From: Antedon mediterranea
Taxonomy: Eukaryota > Echinodermata > Crinoidea > Comatulida > Antedonidae
Reading direction: 5' to 3'
NCBI RefSeq assembly: GCF_964355755.1
Contig: NC_092675.1
Span: 17,561,312-17,625,311, forward strand
DNA length: 64,000 nt
Under the pieces are notes generated by a model. That model did not search any database. It had not been told where the DNA came from and saw nothing but the letters and a program-made list of their open reading frames with translations. The translations under genes and the position numbers were made by a program. This document shows positions 1 to 15,700 of the stretch, piece after piece (position 1 is the stretch's first letter; every line of letters starts with the position of its first letter).

Positions 1-313
1 TCTCAAATGTTTGTAATGTTCTACATTCTATATCTGGCCTGCGACATTATTAGTAGACCTTCTTTAACAAGAACAATGGCGATCTCCGGTTGAAATTTTT
101 CTCTGTTGTTTTGAGTGACGATGAAATTATTAATTACATGATGATGCAGACTCAAAAAACACAAAAATGTTTTTACAAATACTTTATGTATTTAAACAAA
201 TTCAGAGTTTCGTGTATCATTTCATTCATTAAACTTATTCATGCCAAATGCCAAAAAAAGATATCAATTTTCAATGAATTGTAGGATTAAATATAATAGA
301 TTTTAAATCATAC
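1..313. other. MYO9 intron, nothing recognised
   Basis: AT-rich sequence after the exon 22 donor. No acceptor-flanked frame resembling the expected next tail exon; short ORFs look like chance. Confidence 0.5.
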
Positions 314-724
314 CTTTGATTTTAGAAATTCATCCATCTGGTTTAATTCTGATGCATCTGAAATAACCTGATTAGTTGGGTATCGCCACTGAGTCTTCCG
401 ATGAATGCTCATATTACTAGGGGTCGTTTTTGTCTTCCCTTCTGGAGAACTAGTTGGGGGCGTCATCGTCATCGCACGTGTCCTCAAAGCAAGGTGTTCA
501 ACTGGAACTTGTCCTGATATGGTTTGGCGCTTCTTTTTTGATCGTACTTTCCAGTTAAACTTAGGCTTATTAGATGGGCTACGTGTTACTGATGATTTTT
601 CATTACGAGTTTTATCTTCAGCTGATGTAGGCGATAATGAGTTCTTGGGATCTTGCTGTTGTTTTTTAGATGTTTTCCTTCTAAAAGAACCTGGTAATAA
701 TGATGATGGTTTGCTTGTACTTTC
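314..724 (-). CDS. MYO9: MYO9 exon 22: basic tail up to [12 protein letters not shown]
   Basis: 137 codons. Basic/Ser-rich ([35 protein letters not shown]), ending [17 protein letters not shown], which matches the conserved class IX 'LNQ(L/M)DEFL' segment upstream of C1. Acceptor ATATAG, donor GTATGA. The next exon is not found in 1-313. Confidence 0.9.
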
Positions 725-3700
725 CTATATCAAAATATAAACATTCATTAAACATTTCAAACATTTATTTGTATACACATCATAACAAACTAAGTACTGT
801 ATATTAATTAAATCATTGTATATTTCACTTTATGGTATAAAAAAAACACAAACAAAAATTACAATTTACAATTCTAAGTTTAGTTAGTTCTTGCACATTT
901 TTTAAAAATGTTTCCAATTATGTGTTTTTTTACTCAGAAAGTGGTAAAAAACATTATTATTTAAAAAACTTTATTTTAATAGTACAGTAACTATACTATT
1001 AAATAAGTGTACACCAAATACTATTTTTACTAGGTTTCTGCCTGTAAGCATTTTAAACGGTAGGAAATCATCTTCATTATTAAGGGAGTAAATATCTAGC
1101 TATGATTCATTCAAGTTAGTTCATAAACTAATATAAAATTGAGAATTTTAATCAAAAGGTTTTTATTCAAAATGTTTTTATTTAAAAGTTTGCATTGGAG
1201 AGTCCAAACAATTAAAATTAATTAAATATTTCCTGACTGGAAATAAATTGGTTTCCAATTAATTTGCAATGACTGGAGCACTAGAAATTCACATTTTTTT
1301 TCACATAGTTTTCTATTTATTTTATAAAAAGTGAAAGTATTTAAATAATATATTACTATATATATTTTTCTGCCAAGGTTCTGCTGTGGTTATATACTAA
1401 TTCGCATGGGATGAGTAAGTAAACAAAAGCGCACTCCTCCGTGATAAAAGTACACATTTTTTTTTTTTAAATGAATTGTATCAAGAATAAAATTTGGAAC
1501 TATTTACAGTCATTGATTTTGTTATAAAAAAAGTATTCCTTCACATTGAAATACCTGAAAGCAATACTAGATTATGGAACTTTGTTTAAATGTTGACACT
1601 GTTGATCACAAACAAACTCCTTATAGCTAAACTTATTGATTGTAGAATTAAGTCATCTGCTCTGAACTGGTTCATCTCGTATCTTAGTGAGATATCTCAA
1701 GTTGTTCAAATCAACACAATCTACTCATATGGAAGTGAACATCAGTGTGCCCCAATGTTCTATATTTGGACCTTTATTGTTTATTATTGTTAACTCTCTA
1801 CCTACTGTAATGTCACTCAATCGAAGTTTGTTTGCAGACAACACTACAATCTTATGTAACTCATCTAATCCCACTCTACTTCAAAATGAATTAAATTCAA
1901 AATTGCTAAATGGTTTGAGGAAAATAGACTTACATTGAATATCAAGAAGACTAAATTTATGATCTTTGGAACAAACCACACTTTATCCAAATTTTCAAAT
2001 ACTGTATTTCCCTAATCTACAATGGAACTCGTATTGACAGATGGTCACAACATATTTACAATTTGACATGTAAAATCTGTGTGTGTGTAATAATGTAAAT
2101 TACTTTGTTAGTTGCCTTTTAATTATTTTTATTATATTAATGTTTCTCTACTGAACCACTTTGAAAATCAAATTAATTTGTTTACTAACCTTAGGCTTAG
2201 TTGGCGTAATATTTTCTTTATTCATCTCCTGCCGATCCTTCTTAATGGGTTCAAATAACGCTTTTCTGTCCAGATCTCTTGAATCCGATTTACTTCTTTC
2301 CACTTTAACATCAGCCATCAATCGTTCCTCACCGATATCCGATTTCCGTCGTTCGTTTTTAAACCTTGATATCCTACCGCCAGATCGTAATTCTGTTTTT
2401 TTACGTTGAGGTTCAACAACTGGTTTTGTCTGTTCTTCCTTTATTGCTGATTTCCTTCGCTCTTCTTTTATTTCATATTTTCTCCTTTCTTCCCTTAATT
2501 CCTGTTTCCTGCTTTCTTCTAAATACTCAGATCTTCTCCAATCATCTTTGCTAGATGGTTTACGCCTTTCTCCATCTCTCAGCTCACTTCGCAACTCTAT
2601 AACTTTATCATTGATATCGATGTCTTTTTCTGCAATTATTTCTTGCTCAAACTTTTTCTCACAAGCACGCATCTCCACAAGTCTTTTAGCTTCTTTCACA
2701 CGATTTTCTTCCTCACTAGCAACTCCCTCTGCTTTACTTTGAACTAGACCAGCTAGCTCTTCTTTGATTCTGTTAACATTTCCAGACGCCAATTGATATT
2801 TTGAATCAGAGACGGTTTCAGATTGTTTACGTTGTATCCCTTCGACATAAGCTGCAGTAATGTCCTTGACTCTGTTTGAAAGAATTAATATAATATGTCT
2901 CAGATGAACATCAAAGTAAACACCATGAACAAAAAAATCATATAAATTCCCCAGCATAAATAACATCACCAAAACTGAAGATAAACCCACAACATTTGTT
3001 AGGCTCTGTTGCAAGATGGAAAGCGAATACTCCAAAACAATCCCCATTTTGTATTTTTGGGTGTCAATTTGTGGAAATCCCAAAGCCTACTACTACATCA
3101 TTATATTGCAGTTATGAATGGTTTCTGTTCACTGCTACAACTTTCAATAGCTTGCTTAACTATTTGTTACAGTTGAGTGAACATCCTGGACTACCACACA
3201 ATGATATCATAATAAAAATTAGCCAATAGGAAGTAAGAATATAGTCTGTTTGAGGTTACTCATGGTATAAGGTGAGACACCCACATTGATGACATCATGG
3301 AGGAAACATCACATTTATTATTATTGATAATACGAATCTATTTTCTGTAAGGCCTATTTAAAAAAAATGAGAATCACAAATGTTCTCTTTTCTGTTTCTG
3401 TTCTTTCCTGTTTTAGTATAGTTAGCGTACATGAACTTTATAAATCTGATCTACATACAGTATGCTTGATCTACACTAAACATCCTCATTCCTGTTATTA
3501 TATTTATTTTCAATTCTATCTCCAATTCAGAATACTTATATATGATACTTATGTATGATATCACTTTATGTGTTTAGCAGTATTTTACTGCAAAGAGTAA
3601 AATATATCAAATACCAATACTGAAAATTAATATTTAATCTGATTTTTCTAATGCTTAGAAATGATAATTTCCATTAAAAAAAAAGTTGATAATACAAAAC

Positions 3701-6700
3701 TTAGTGCAATAGATGTTCGATTACATTTAGGCCAGGATGTTTAAAGATTAAATCAATTATTGATGAGTATGTCGACATAGCATAAAACATAGTTTCTTCT
3801 AAATTGAATATACTGAGCCATCGAAACTTAAGCCACTACCGCATAGATTGGAAACTTGTTGTTATAAAAAATAATGAAAGATGCCAACAAAAATAACTAG
3901 ATTCTTTCGGTTTTGTTATATATCTATTTTGTATATACCTTGGTGCATGTTTCAGCATAAAACATCAGAAGACAACAGACATACCTTGGTGCATGTTTCA
4001 GCATAAAACATCAGAAGACAACAGACATACCTTGGTGCATGTTTCAGCATAAAACATCAGAAGACAACAGACATACCTTGGTGCATGTTGCAGGGTAAAA
4101 CATCAGGTAAAACAAACTGACATACCTTGATGCATGTTGCAGGGTAAAACATCAGAAGACAACAGACATACCTTGGTGCATGTTGCAGGGTAAAACATCA
4201 GAAGACAACAGACATACCTTGGTGCATGTTTCAGCGTAAAACATCAGAAGACAACAGACATACCTTGGTGCATGTTGCAGGGTAAAACATCAGAAGACAA
4301 CAGACATACCTTGGTGCATGTTTCAGGGTAAAACATCAGAAGACAACAGACATACCTTGGTGCATGTTTCAGGGTAAAACATCAGAAGACAACAGACATA
4401 CCTTGGTGCATGTTTCAGGGTAAAACATCAGAAGACAACAGACATACCTTGGTGCATGTTGCAGGGTAAAACATCAGAAGACAACAGACATACCTTGGTG
4501 CATGTTTCAGGGTAAAACATCAGAAGACAACAGACATACCTTGGTGCATGTTTCAGGGTAAAACAAGCAGACATACCTTGGTGCATGTTTCAGGGTAAAA
4601 ACATCAGAGGACAACAGACATACCTTGGTGCATGTTTCAGCATAAAACATCAGAGGACAAGAGAAATACCTTGGTGCATGTTTCAGGGTAAAACAAGCAG
4701 ACATACCTTGGTGCATGTTTCAGCGTAAAACATCAGAGGACAGACATATACCTTGGTGCATGTTTCAGCGTAAAACATCAGGTAAAACAAACAGACATAC
4801 CTTGGTGCATGTTTCAGTGAATCTGTTACTGGTCTGCTGTCGTCAATATCTTCTAGCGAGATCATTGTTGGAGATGAGGTCAATGTACTTTCAGACTGCG
4901 AAGGTGACGGTACATTCTTCTTTGTGGGTAGTATGTGATGTCGGTATGAGGAATCATCTAAGAGGTTTTCATCAGAGCCAGAGGAAGCATCAAGAATGCC
5001 ACTGCTTCTGTATATACAATCAATTTAAAATCTTGTATTACATGTAAAATAGTATTGTAGTGAAAACCATACATTTTATATTGTATGAAAGGTTTTTCTT
5101 TTTGGCTAATAAAGATACAAAGATATATGACTTAGAAGCAAACTAAAAAATATGAAAAAACACACCCTTCAGATTCAGTGGTTCTTGTTCTACAGCGTAC
5201 ATCATAATCTTCTTCTCCATCGACATGAACACCCTCATCACTTCTAATAGATAACTCATCTTCACTTTCAGCTTTGGACACATTTGCATCCTGTAAACAT
5301 TGTAATTCTTCTAATTGTCGTTCTTTTTCCATCTCTAACATCTTTTGTCTTTCTTCTTCTTTTCTTTCAGCTTCATCAAGCAGACGTTCCCTGTCATCTA
5401 ATAATGCTTCCAATCTTCAATAATAACATACAATGATAAATATTAAAATACAATATACTGTATATGGTAGAACAAACCTAATTTAAATATTAATGTTGAA
5501 AGAGTTTTATTATTTAAAAAACAAACCAATAATCTTACTTTCGTCTGGACTTATTTCCTCGAATGTAACATTGCATCCATAGAACTCCTCGTTTTAATTT
5601 ATCAAAGAGAGTTTTATGTTTGTAGGCCCTCCATGAGCCTTGCAGGAAGGCAACAGCACTTTCACGTAGTGCTTGTTCCTTTATCTCCTGGTAGATTTGA
5701 CGCTGCTGGTAACCGCGAAACAAGGCCTAGAATATTCAAAATAAAACATTAGTATTACATGCAATTTTTACTATGAACATCGTACAACTTTCTGTATTAG
5801 TCTTAAAGTCATTATATTGTCATATATAAAATAAGTCATATATAAAACTTACATATAAACATCACAGGCACATAATAAATTTTAAACTTTTAAATGTGAT
5901 ATACTGAAACTTAATAAACTAATTTGTATATTTCCCTAAATTCCTCTTTAGAGAAAAGAAAGCAACTCAGCCTATATATCAAAACAGTACTGTCTGTAGA
6001 TTGGATATAATATAATATAAATCCCGCTTCGTGAATTGAGATACTGAGAGTGTATCAATTTGATTTCTGGTGAGCATATGTATAATTGAGGTACAGTTCC
6101 ACCGTACCACGTCAAAGTGTTAAAGAGTTGCTATACAATCGAATTTTAAGAAATCAAATAAATTAATTAAATTTCAGTATATATATCTCTGGGTATATAT
6201 AAATCCTAAGGCAAATTACTGAAAAAATGACAATTCTGTGGGTATCAGTAGCTGGATCTCAAAAATAGAAAAAAAAAAGCAAAAAGCGAAATCAAAACGA
6301 TAAAGTAAAACAGCCAGAAAAGTTAGCAGAGCTTTCGGGCAACATTAGCCCTTCATCGAGTGCAAGTGAAGGAATTTGGATAACGTCATAGTATCTGGGT
6401 ATATATATATAGTCATTGCACTGATGAAGGACTAGTGTTGCCCGAAAGCTCTGCTAATTTTTCTGGCTGTTTTGAATTTAGCTTTTTGCTTATTTTATAT
6501 CTCCATTGAGATCCAGCCACTGATACCCACAGCATCTATATATTAATGCTACTAAATTATTCGCGTATATTACGTATCTCCTCCAATACCACTGAACGGT
6601 ACGTGCTCACATTTGGCACACTGATATTTATTGATGGGCCGCACACAATAGGCTATCTTACTTTCTTGAATTTTAAGGATAAACACTAAAAAAGGCAAAC

Positions 6701-9700
6701 AATAGTAGTAATTTGACATCTCAGCGACCATGTTACGTGACTGCAGTAACTACGCCTTAGCCAGATCTACAAATACTATGCCGGGCCGCTATCAAAACAG
6801 TCTTTAGTCAACAGTATCGAATGATCGCGTTGTTGAAGTTTTACACCTATTCTTTGAACAGAATGACGGTAAATCATGGTTTGGCTCAGTGAGTAAAATG
6901 CCATGACCATTGATATCAATGCTTAGTACGTTTGTGTTCAATCCGCGACATGTGTAATTATTAAGTATCACCGGTTAAAGCTCAAAATCAAAACTAGACC
7001 ACAATGTAATTACTTTTAATTATCAGAGTACGCTTTTGTTATACTTGCCTATGCAAAGTATAACCACATAGGGCAGAAAAAGACCATGCGAAGCACGGGT
7101 TTAAACTGATAGTTTTTATTATTTTCAGTAATTTGCTTTTGAACTTATATAGTCATATAAATTCCTGTCATTTGAAATATGGAAGTGAAATTAAGTCATC
7201 GTATTAATATATATAGGCGCATCACATCTTTTTGGCACATAAAATTTGATAGAGCTTAAAGCAATGAAGGGAAAAAAACATCATTTAAAAATGATAATCT
7301 TTACAAAAATGGGATAATAAAGAATGGACATACACATGAATCCACTTGATAGGTACATTACATACAATATGCAATGTTTGTGAATTAGAAAAAAAACCTT
7401 TATTAAGCCTATTTTCGAGATGACGTTGTGTTGAATTGTGTTCAACAATTTTACAGGAAGAGGGGTAAATAAAAACGCTAAATTTGACATTATCGATCCT
7501 AAGAAATTATTTAAACTTCCACCACAGCAAAAAACACAAGGTCAGGATTTTAAACTATACAAAAGTAGACCTAAACATAATATTTGAAAGAGAGCATATA
7601 CTGTGAGAGTACCCATATCAAAAAGATATAGCTCTATATCTAGTATTAGCCTTATAAGCTATCGCCTTAATAGATATAACCCTATTACCTATTAAGTACC
7701 TACAACTTTAACAATTTGAATTATTATTATTATTATTTTACTATTCCAAACCAAATCTATTCAAATATTTTATTTAAATAAATACACATAATTCTATGCT
7801 AATAGCTAAGAATTCTTACTTGAAATGTTACAATTCCTTGTTTTACTCGAAGATATCTACGACGTTGAAGAACACCACGTATCCACCACTGAATAACTAT
7901 TATTCGTTTTAACACCAGAGCATGCAAAGCGTCTTGCAACTTGGCTCGCTCTGTCTCTCGTAAAAATATCTGTAATGAAACCGATGTAATGATGTTTAGT
8001 TGTATTTCCACATACAATTTATAGAAATATTGAATCCGAGATCAGTTTATTTAGCAGCACAGCATCCTATTACAGGACCCACGTGGAAATAAGAACACTT
8101 TCTTGTGATCAAGGTCTGTTCCTTTACCCATTTGTTGGTGGTTTTTTTTTTAATTACCCGCACCTTGGCAGATAACTCTTTGTGATTTTCATCAAGAGCC
8201 AACTTCCTGTGGATTAACAATGGCATGTTTCACACAAAGTTACGCGCAGGCGCAGTAAAAATTGTAAAACGCGCAAAATTAATTTCTAATCAAGTTTCTA
8301 TACGTTTCAGAACATTTTAAGCACGTCAAATTTTTCATTTTTTTGGCGTTGCGCACAGCTTGTACATAGCATAGAAAGGTCGTTATTGCAATTTATTTTT
8401 GTTGTTCATACCTTCTGTGATAGATTTCACATTTTTATGAATTTTAATTGCAAAATAATGACGCACATGCACATTGAACTTGAAAAAATATGCCTACTTT
8501 AAATCTTTAGGAAGACCATTGACCCACCATTTTTTCAACTAATTTTGAAAGCTAATGAGTTGTTGATATGAATTCATGTAACTCGAAAAGTTGTCGGATG
8601 TCATCAAATGGCCACTCGAATAAAAAAAAAATGGATTTTTGTCTATTTCTTCATAGCTTATCGCATTTAATAGAACACATCTCGCTTATTCAATTTTCCC
8701 CCAGTTTTTTATATTGTCTAGGTTAATCAATTATCTTTCACATGAGTTACAACTAGTTTAATTTGGTTGACGTCATCACGTCAACCAATTTGAATAACGT
8801 GGGTCAATTATTTTCATCTTTACAGTCAATTTCAATATGTTATAGCTTGTCAGAATAAAAAGTGATACTCATGATTAAAACGTTTTCTGAAAGCTGTTGA
8901 AGTGTAGATAAGAATTCATGTAAACATTTTGACAATCTGATGTTGTGACGTCACCCAAATGGCCAGTTAAATAAAAAAAAGTCTGATTTTCATCTTTTGC
9001 GTCATAGTTCATCACATTTAAAGGAGCGCACATCTCGATTCTATGTATCAAAATTTCTTATGTTGTTGCTAAAACAATTATCTTACGAAAATGTTATCTT
9101 CATATTTAATTTTAATGACGTTATGTTAAACATTTGGGTCCAGTAATTTCAACTATGCTACACTGTATGTAGATATATACAGTATTATACTGTATATACT
9201 AGGCACAAAATATACAGAATTATTTAAATCAAAAATTTAGCACCACCATATTATTATCGAGTCATAAGTGTAATCTTTTTCTGTTTTCTAGCGTACGTGC
9301 ACATGGCGTTGTTGGTGCGGATAACTAACTCGTCAAAGTGACGAGTTCAAATCTAGTTAATAATTGTTCTATCTAAGTTTTTTGTTTTTAATATGTATGT
9401 ACAATATTTAATTTTCCTTGAATGCTTAATAAAGAAACTGAAACTTTTGTTGAATTTAACAAGTGTGTATGTGCTAAACATAGCAGGTAAAAATACTTCA
9501 CCTCAAAACTAATGATTACTGCTAACATTACAAAAATTAAGAACTCACCCTAGATTGTCCTATTTGGTAGTGCTTGGGGTCCAATTTCATCGACTTCAGA
9601 AACACTTGAATATCTTCTAAAGTTGATGATAAACCATTTTGAAGTAGGATTTTATAATATTGACAAAATTCCTGCAATAAAAAGAACATGTAGTTTCAAT

Positions 9701-12700
9701 AAGGAAGGAAAAGACATTGAAAACACATTGAAAAGGAGAGACATTTTAGAAAAAAAATTACCTCTTTTGTAAGTCTCACATTGTAACCTGATTGACGAAT
9801 GCGGACTGTCTCTAGCATACCAGTGTAGCGCAGTTGACGCATCACAAGTTCCTCATCCAGTTCGCATGGTTTCTTTTCCGAATTTGATTTGATACATCGA
9901 ACAAAAAATGGATTCGCTTGATTTAATGTTTCCATTAATCTATTTAGAGACAACTGATAAAGAGAGAATATATGGTATAAATTTGTTTTATTTTGTATAA
10001 AGTAGAAAATTATATACTATAGGTATTGATGGAGGAGACTTGAATTATAAATGGTTAAACAATGTTTTTATTATTATTTCTGTTGGTTACGTTTCCCTGC
10101 ACAGCATTGTTTGTCATCGTTTCGTGAACAAGGCCTATGTATTTTCAATGTATAGCCTTGTTATTACATATTTATTGATATGTGGCATTGGTGGAGGTTT
10201 GCGCGAGTGCTAACCCTAACCCTAGTTTTAAAATCATTCTAATGTAAATTCCTGGTTTTGAAATGAGATAATTGTTAAACTAAATGAAGTCACTTACTTG
10301 AAACTGAGCACTGACCGTTGGAGGTTGTTTCTTAGCACCAGATGTTCTCTTCCACCCACCACTGCTACGTCCGGCAACCTTTTTCAAGGATTTTAAATCT
10401 CTTAGTGCCTATAAAAACCAAATTTCAGATTACAATATAAATTATAAAAAAAATACAGAACAATAGTGTACAAATACATCAAACTTTATATTTAAATTAA
10501 AAGACTTTAATTAATTAACTGAAACACAAATCCAGTCACTAACTAACGGTAACTATTCCCAAATTCAATAACGTTCTGTAGCGCTCAAACACCAGATCTA
10601 GAATGCATATTAGAATTTGAATAAAAGTATTTATGTTTGTATTATGTAACACTTGCTTAAGGTCTTACCTTAACTTGCACTTGCGGTTTGAAAGATTTGC
10701 TTCGTCTGTCAATAAACAAAGTATAAACAGATTGATTAATATTAATCTCAGAAAAGTATAAAAATACATACATTAAAATTAGTATTACCAATCAACATAA
10801 CAATAAATCACATGAAACCTTTATTATAGTAATACATCAATCAACATTACATTAACATTAGATTAGTATATTCAATTACCATTAAATTATTTAAAACTTG
10901 CCTTTTAATTCTGTGTCCATTAAAATACCTAGTACTACCAGGTCAATAACTACTGACAAGTTTTGTCAGATATACAAGTTATTTGTACTCTCTCACAAAT
11001 TAGATGAAACAGCATGGAACTCATCATTAGAATGTGTAAATCTAATTATAAAGGAGTTTAAATAGAGTACTTACGTTGCAGGTTGGTATCTATACATTAA
11101 AAAATAGAAACATCCGCCACTTTTTACAGTTATAACACCAACAGCTACATGCATGTTAAGTACACGTCTCCAAGCTTAAAAAATACTAGTTGCCCTTGTG
11201 GTCTTTAGTAACAGCACATACTAAACATTACATAGATAGCCAATGTCCTAACATAACCAAACCAAAGTGGTAACTGATCATTTTGAGACTTATGCGCAAT
11301 ATTTGAGAGTAACTTTTGGCTAGTTTCTCAGGTGTGTATAAAACAAGCCTTCAGTGTGACAACTATTTCATTAATTGGTTTACCTGCTTTATTAGGTTTT
11401 TATACAAAGAAAGATCGTAAAATGACTTTGGTCTACAGTAAACTTCATTGTAAACAAATGCATTGGAGATGATGTAATTTTGCAGCTGCTCAATAGAACA
11501 CTACCTATAAACCCAAAGGTGTCATATCTGTCCAATTGGTTTATAGGCATTCTAATATTTATTTCCAATTGTAACCAATCTCCCTTTGGGAACACTACAG
11601 CCTATGCATTATTATATATCACTAAAGAATAATCTGAATATAATAATAAAGAGAATACTATATACTATACTTTAGACCTAAAGGTATGTTCACACTCAGG
11701 ATGTATGGTAATCTGTCTGGTTAAAAGTCAAGGTGTTCAGATAGAACCAAAAATATTTCAATGTCTTGAACATTTACATCCTTAAATTGATTTTTTTTTA
11801 AACTTAAATAATGTTACCTTTAAATATATTGTTGTTTTCTTACTACTTGCAGATGATAGTAATTTTAAGCATACTTATTACACACAAAATTGTCTGATCA
11901 ATTAATTTAATTTATAAAAATTATTTTGCCAAGGCCAACTATACTGTTCTTTAAAATTGAAAAACTTAAACCTGGCGTTTAGCTAATTCAAAAAGCTTAA
12001 AATGTTGTGGACGAATAACCTGTCTCCTGTAGTTTGGGAATAAGAATTACCATAAACAAGACAATAATACCACATGACATTTAAATCAAACAGAAAGTCT
12101 TAAGTTGGATTTTCGCCATACAAACCTTGGATTATCTTTTTATAGAACTAATACAATTTCTCCTAAAAAACATATATTTTTGTTTTATCAATGTAATTGC
12201 CATTGCCATGGCCTGTACAGTACCTATAATCTGTTTTTAAACTACATGGTTGCAAGCAAACTAAGGAAGCAAGAGAACGGTTTTAGAAAAAGGAATATAA
12301 CTGAAAAGTTTGTTTGAATACACACAGCAGTGTCTTGAATTTTTTTCAGAGTTTGCCTTATATAAATTAAACTTTGTGAACATAATATGTGGTATCAATG
12401 TTACAGGGTATCTTGTTCAGTGGTTTAGGTTCTGCAATTTGTGGGTTTGAATCCAATCAGAGAACATTTCATATGGTGAGGTTGCATTTAACTTTAAAAT
12501 AACAATAATGTAATGTAAAAATAATTTAAAGAGAAGAATTCCAAAAACATATTCCCCTGCAGACTTGCATTGGAATGCATTTCATGACGCAATTGTTATA
12601 ACATAGACATGACATCAAAACTACCTTATGAAACTAGACTGCAATCAACAATTATCAAGTTTATCAAAAGCACCTGTCACAAACAGATGTGTTTCACACC

Positions 12701-15700
12701 TGACTATTAATTACCTGGTTGCGTTTTAATAATATTATATATATCATTATATATTATAAAAGCTACAAACAGTATTTCTATACACTATTTCCTAAAATAA
12801 CAGTGTATCCTTCCATATCACTAAATTAATTTAGACATTATTTTTAACAAACCAGAATAACAAACAGTAAAAGTCACCTTGACAGCTTTGTTGTAACATT
12901 GCATGTTCATTGTAACATTGCATGTTCAGCTTTTGGTAAACATGTTAATTACTGTACTACTATTAAAAGATTCACAATATTTATAATGAATGTGGGCCTA
13001 TGTTTTTATATCAATAAATTCTGAAGTGTGTATCTAATCAGTCACTTATAACCCAGTATCATTTGGAGCTAGGAGGTAATCATTGATATCTAAATAGTTG
13101 ATGATAAATCTGATTTATTATAAATATATTTCCTGATGTATTTTGCAGGAGTATAACCTATTGTCCTGGCACAGCATGCTACTGACACTGAAGATCGCTG
13201 ATATCAAGTCAAAATCATTCACCTAGCTACAATATCCTTAACAATCATTTGACCAGCCCTATAATTAATAAGTTCAATTCAACAACAACAAAATTAGAAA
13301 CAAGTCAGAATAATATATAGTTGTGTCATCAGCAAAATATATGATGTTAAGTTTATTACAAGCAGTGTGGAGATCATCAAAATAAGAAAGTGTTACTGTT
13401 AGTGTTAGTCACACCTCTGTGCAATATTTATTTAAGAAAAACAGGTGGTTTTTTTTTTTAATAAATTGAAAAAAATAACTAAATGAGATAATTTTGTAAT
13501 TATTTTTGTGGTGTGTGGTGGGAAAAAGGTTGGTCTACGGTTGGGAGTTTTTTATTTCCTGTTTATTATCAAATCAATGATAAAAACAATTTCTTCTATA
13601 AGACTATGGACTATGGTTTTCTTACTGGATATGGAAGAAGTATAACATAAAAATATCAACAAATTTGAATTATTGTTATCACTTTACAAAATATTACGCA
13701 CAAATCAAAGTTTCAGGGGAAAATGGTAGCATACTATACTATATGGATTTATAAAGATCATAACAATAATTAGAGAAGTATACAAGTACATCTAGATTAT
13801 TCTAGGGAAAAGAAAACTTTTTAACAATTTCTTTCAACATTGTACTCTTGGAGCTATACGTACATAAATATGTAAATTATTCATAATTAAATTTTCCCAA
13901 AAAATCACTGTTTTAACGATTATTTCAGAATTCTTTTTCACGTTGCGATGAATACGATGTTGCCCTATGGTGATGGGTAAAATTTGGTAATTTGCATATT
14001 ATGTGACGCCATGGAGGCCATATTGAATCTTGTTTTTTCTTTCCAAATCAAGGATAAAAACTGCTTATTCGATTAGATATTTTTACGGAATCTTTTTTTA
14101 CCAATGGATAATAATCAAAAGTTTATAAAAAACTACACACATATCAAAGTTTTTAGGCAAAATCATAGAAATAATGAAATTAAAAAAAATCACTATAGAG
14201 AGTGCAAATTGAAATTTCAAGGCAATATTAAAAAGTATAGAGGGCGCATGTTGTGCTGGAAACTATTCTTAATGACTTGCAAATGTATTCGCGAAAATAT
14301 AAAGGGTGTTGGATAATATAGGCAAATTACATAATTCTCATACCCGGTAATACTGGGTATGCACAGTGCAACAACATTTTTTTACAGAGTGAAAGGGTTA
14401 ATGGTCCCAAAACTGATCCTCGAAGGACTCCCTGTTTAATACAGTTACATTTAATACACATAATAAGATGTAAACCAATCAAGGTTTAACAATAATACCT
14501 CCAATTTCATATGTGGGTAGTTTACAAAGAAGTAGTTGGTAGTAGATGACATTGAATGCTTTCGATAAATCAAGGAAAATGACGAGAAGGATTTGTTTAT
14601 TTTCAAAGGAATCTAAAATGTTACTTACTAATTCAATGACCGCATGTTCGGTTGTATGTTTCTCTAGTATTTTTGAAAAGATGGAGAGATTGGTCTACAA
14701 TTTGAAATTTAAATTTTGTTTCCTTTATAAATATTGGTAACTTTATATTAATAACTTTAGTTATTTTATGTTTTATCCATCCCGAAACAAGGTGGCGCCA
14801 GAGGGGATGAACTTTCACGCCCCTTTACGTCAAAGAAAATGTAATTGCAGATGTGTGCACATTTGTACAGGTATAGGGTCTATTTGTAATGACATTTCAC
14901 CTACCTTTGAAATTAGAAAATAGTAATCAGAGCAATTGCTATCCACAAGCACATCTTTCTGAATTCCATCAGAGGGACTTAAATGTAATATGAGCTACTG
15001 TTTTGTATTCAATGTTGACTACTTGATAACAGAAAAAGCTTCTTTAGACTTTAGAAGAGAGTATGGCAACTTACTTATTTGTACTTACATATAATGCGAA
15101 ATAAATATATTTTACCTTAAAAGTCCATGTCTCAATAAATGTCTCTAATTAAAGACCACATTTAAATAATAATACAACCTGATCCTAAAGCATATTTAGG
15201 ATTTTAAATTTAAAAATACTTACCTACATTTGTTTGGCCATTGTTAGACTGAGAATGAGTTGATGCAAACTACATTTGACGGTTAGTCCAGTAAAGATAA
15301 GTAAAAAATAGGGTGAACCTACAACAAATTGCAACAGAATTTGTTTTTTTTTGTCTGGTAAATATGGTTCATATCCAAAATTTCAATTTTCATGAGATTT
15401 TGTAAATGAGGAAACTTAATGATGGATATGTCATTTGAGCTGTATTATGACATCGCATTTACCATAGGTACATCATATGATAATTTAAATGATAATTGAA
15501 ACTTTTAATATCACATTTATATCTACTCTATTAATGCACACTCTAAAACCAATCGTTATGGAGATACGGGGCTTCAAAATGGTATAGTAAATAGTGGCCA
15601 TTTTGAATTGATGCTAATTAACCCCCTTCTTGAAGACCGATTTTGGTAAATTTTATCATGTTCATTTCAGTGGTAGATGGTAGAAAATTGTTTTCTTGCA

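Noticed and set aside
3936-4817. Regular repeats considered as a CRISPR array
   Set aside because: The spacers are also repeated, the genome is eukaryotic and the unit is an exon/intron junction.
10211-10225. CTAACCCTAACCCTA, telomere-like
   Set aside because: Only about two and a half units; too short to suggest a telomeric site.
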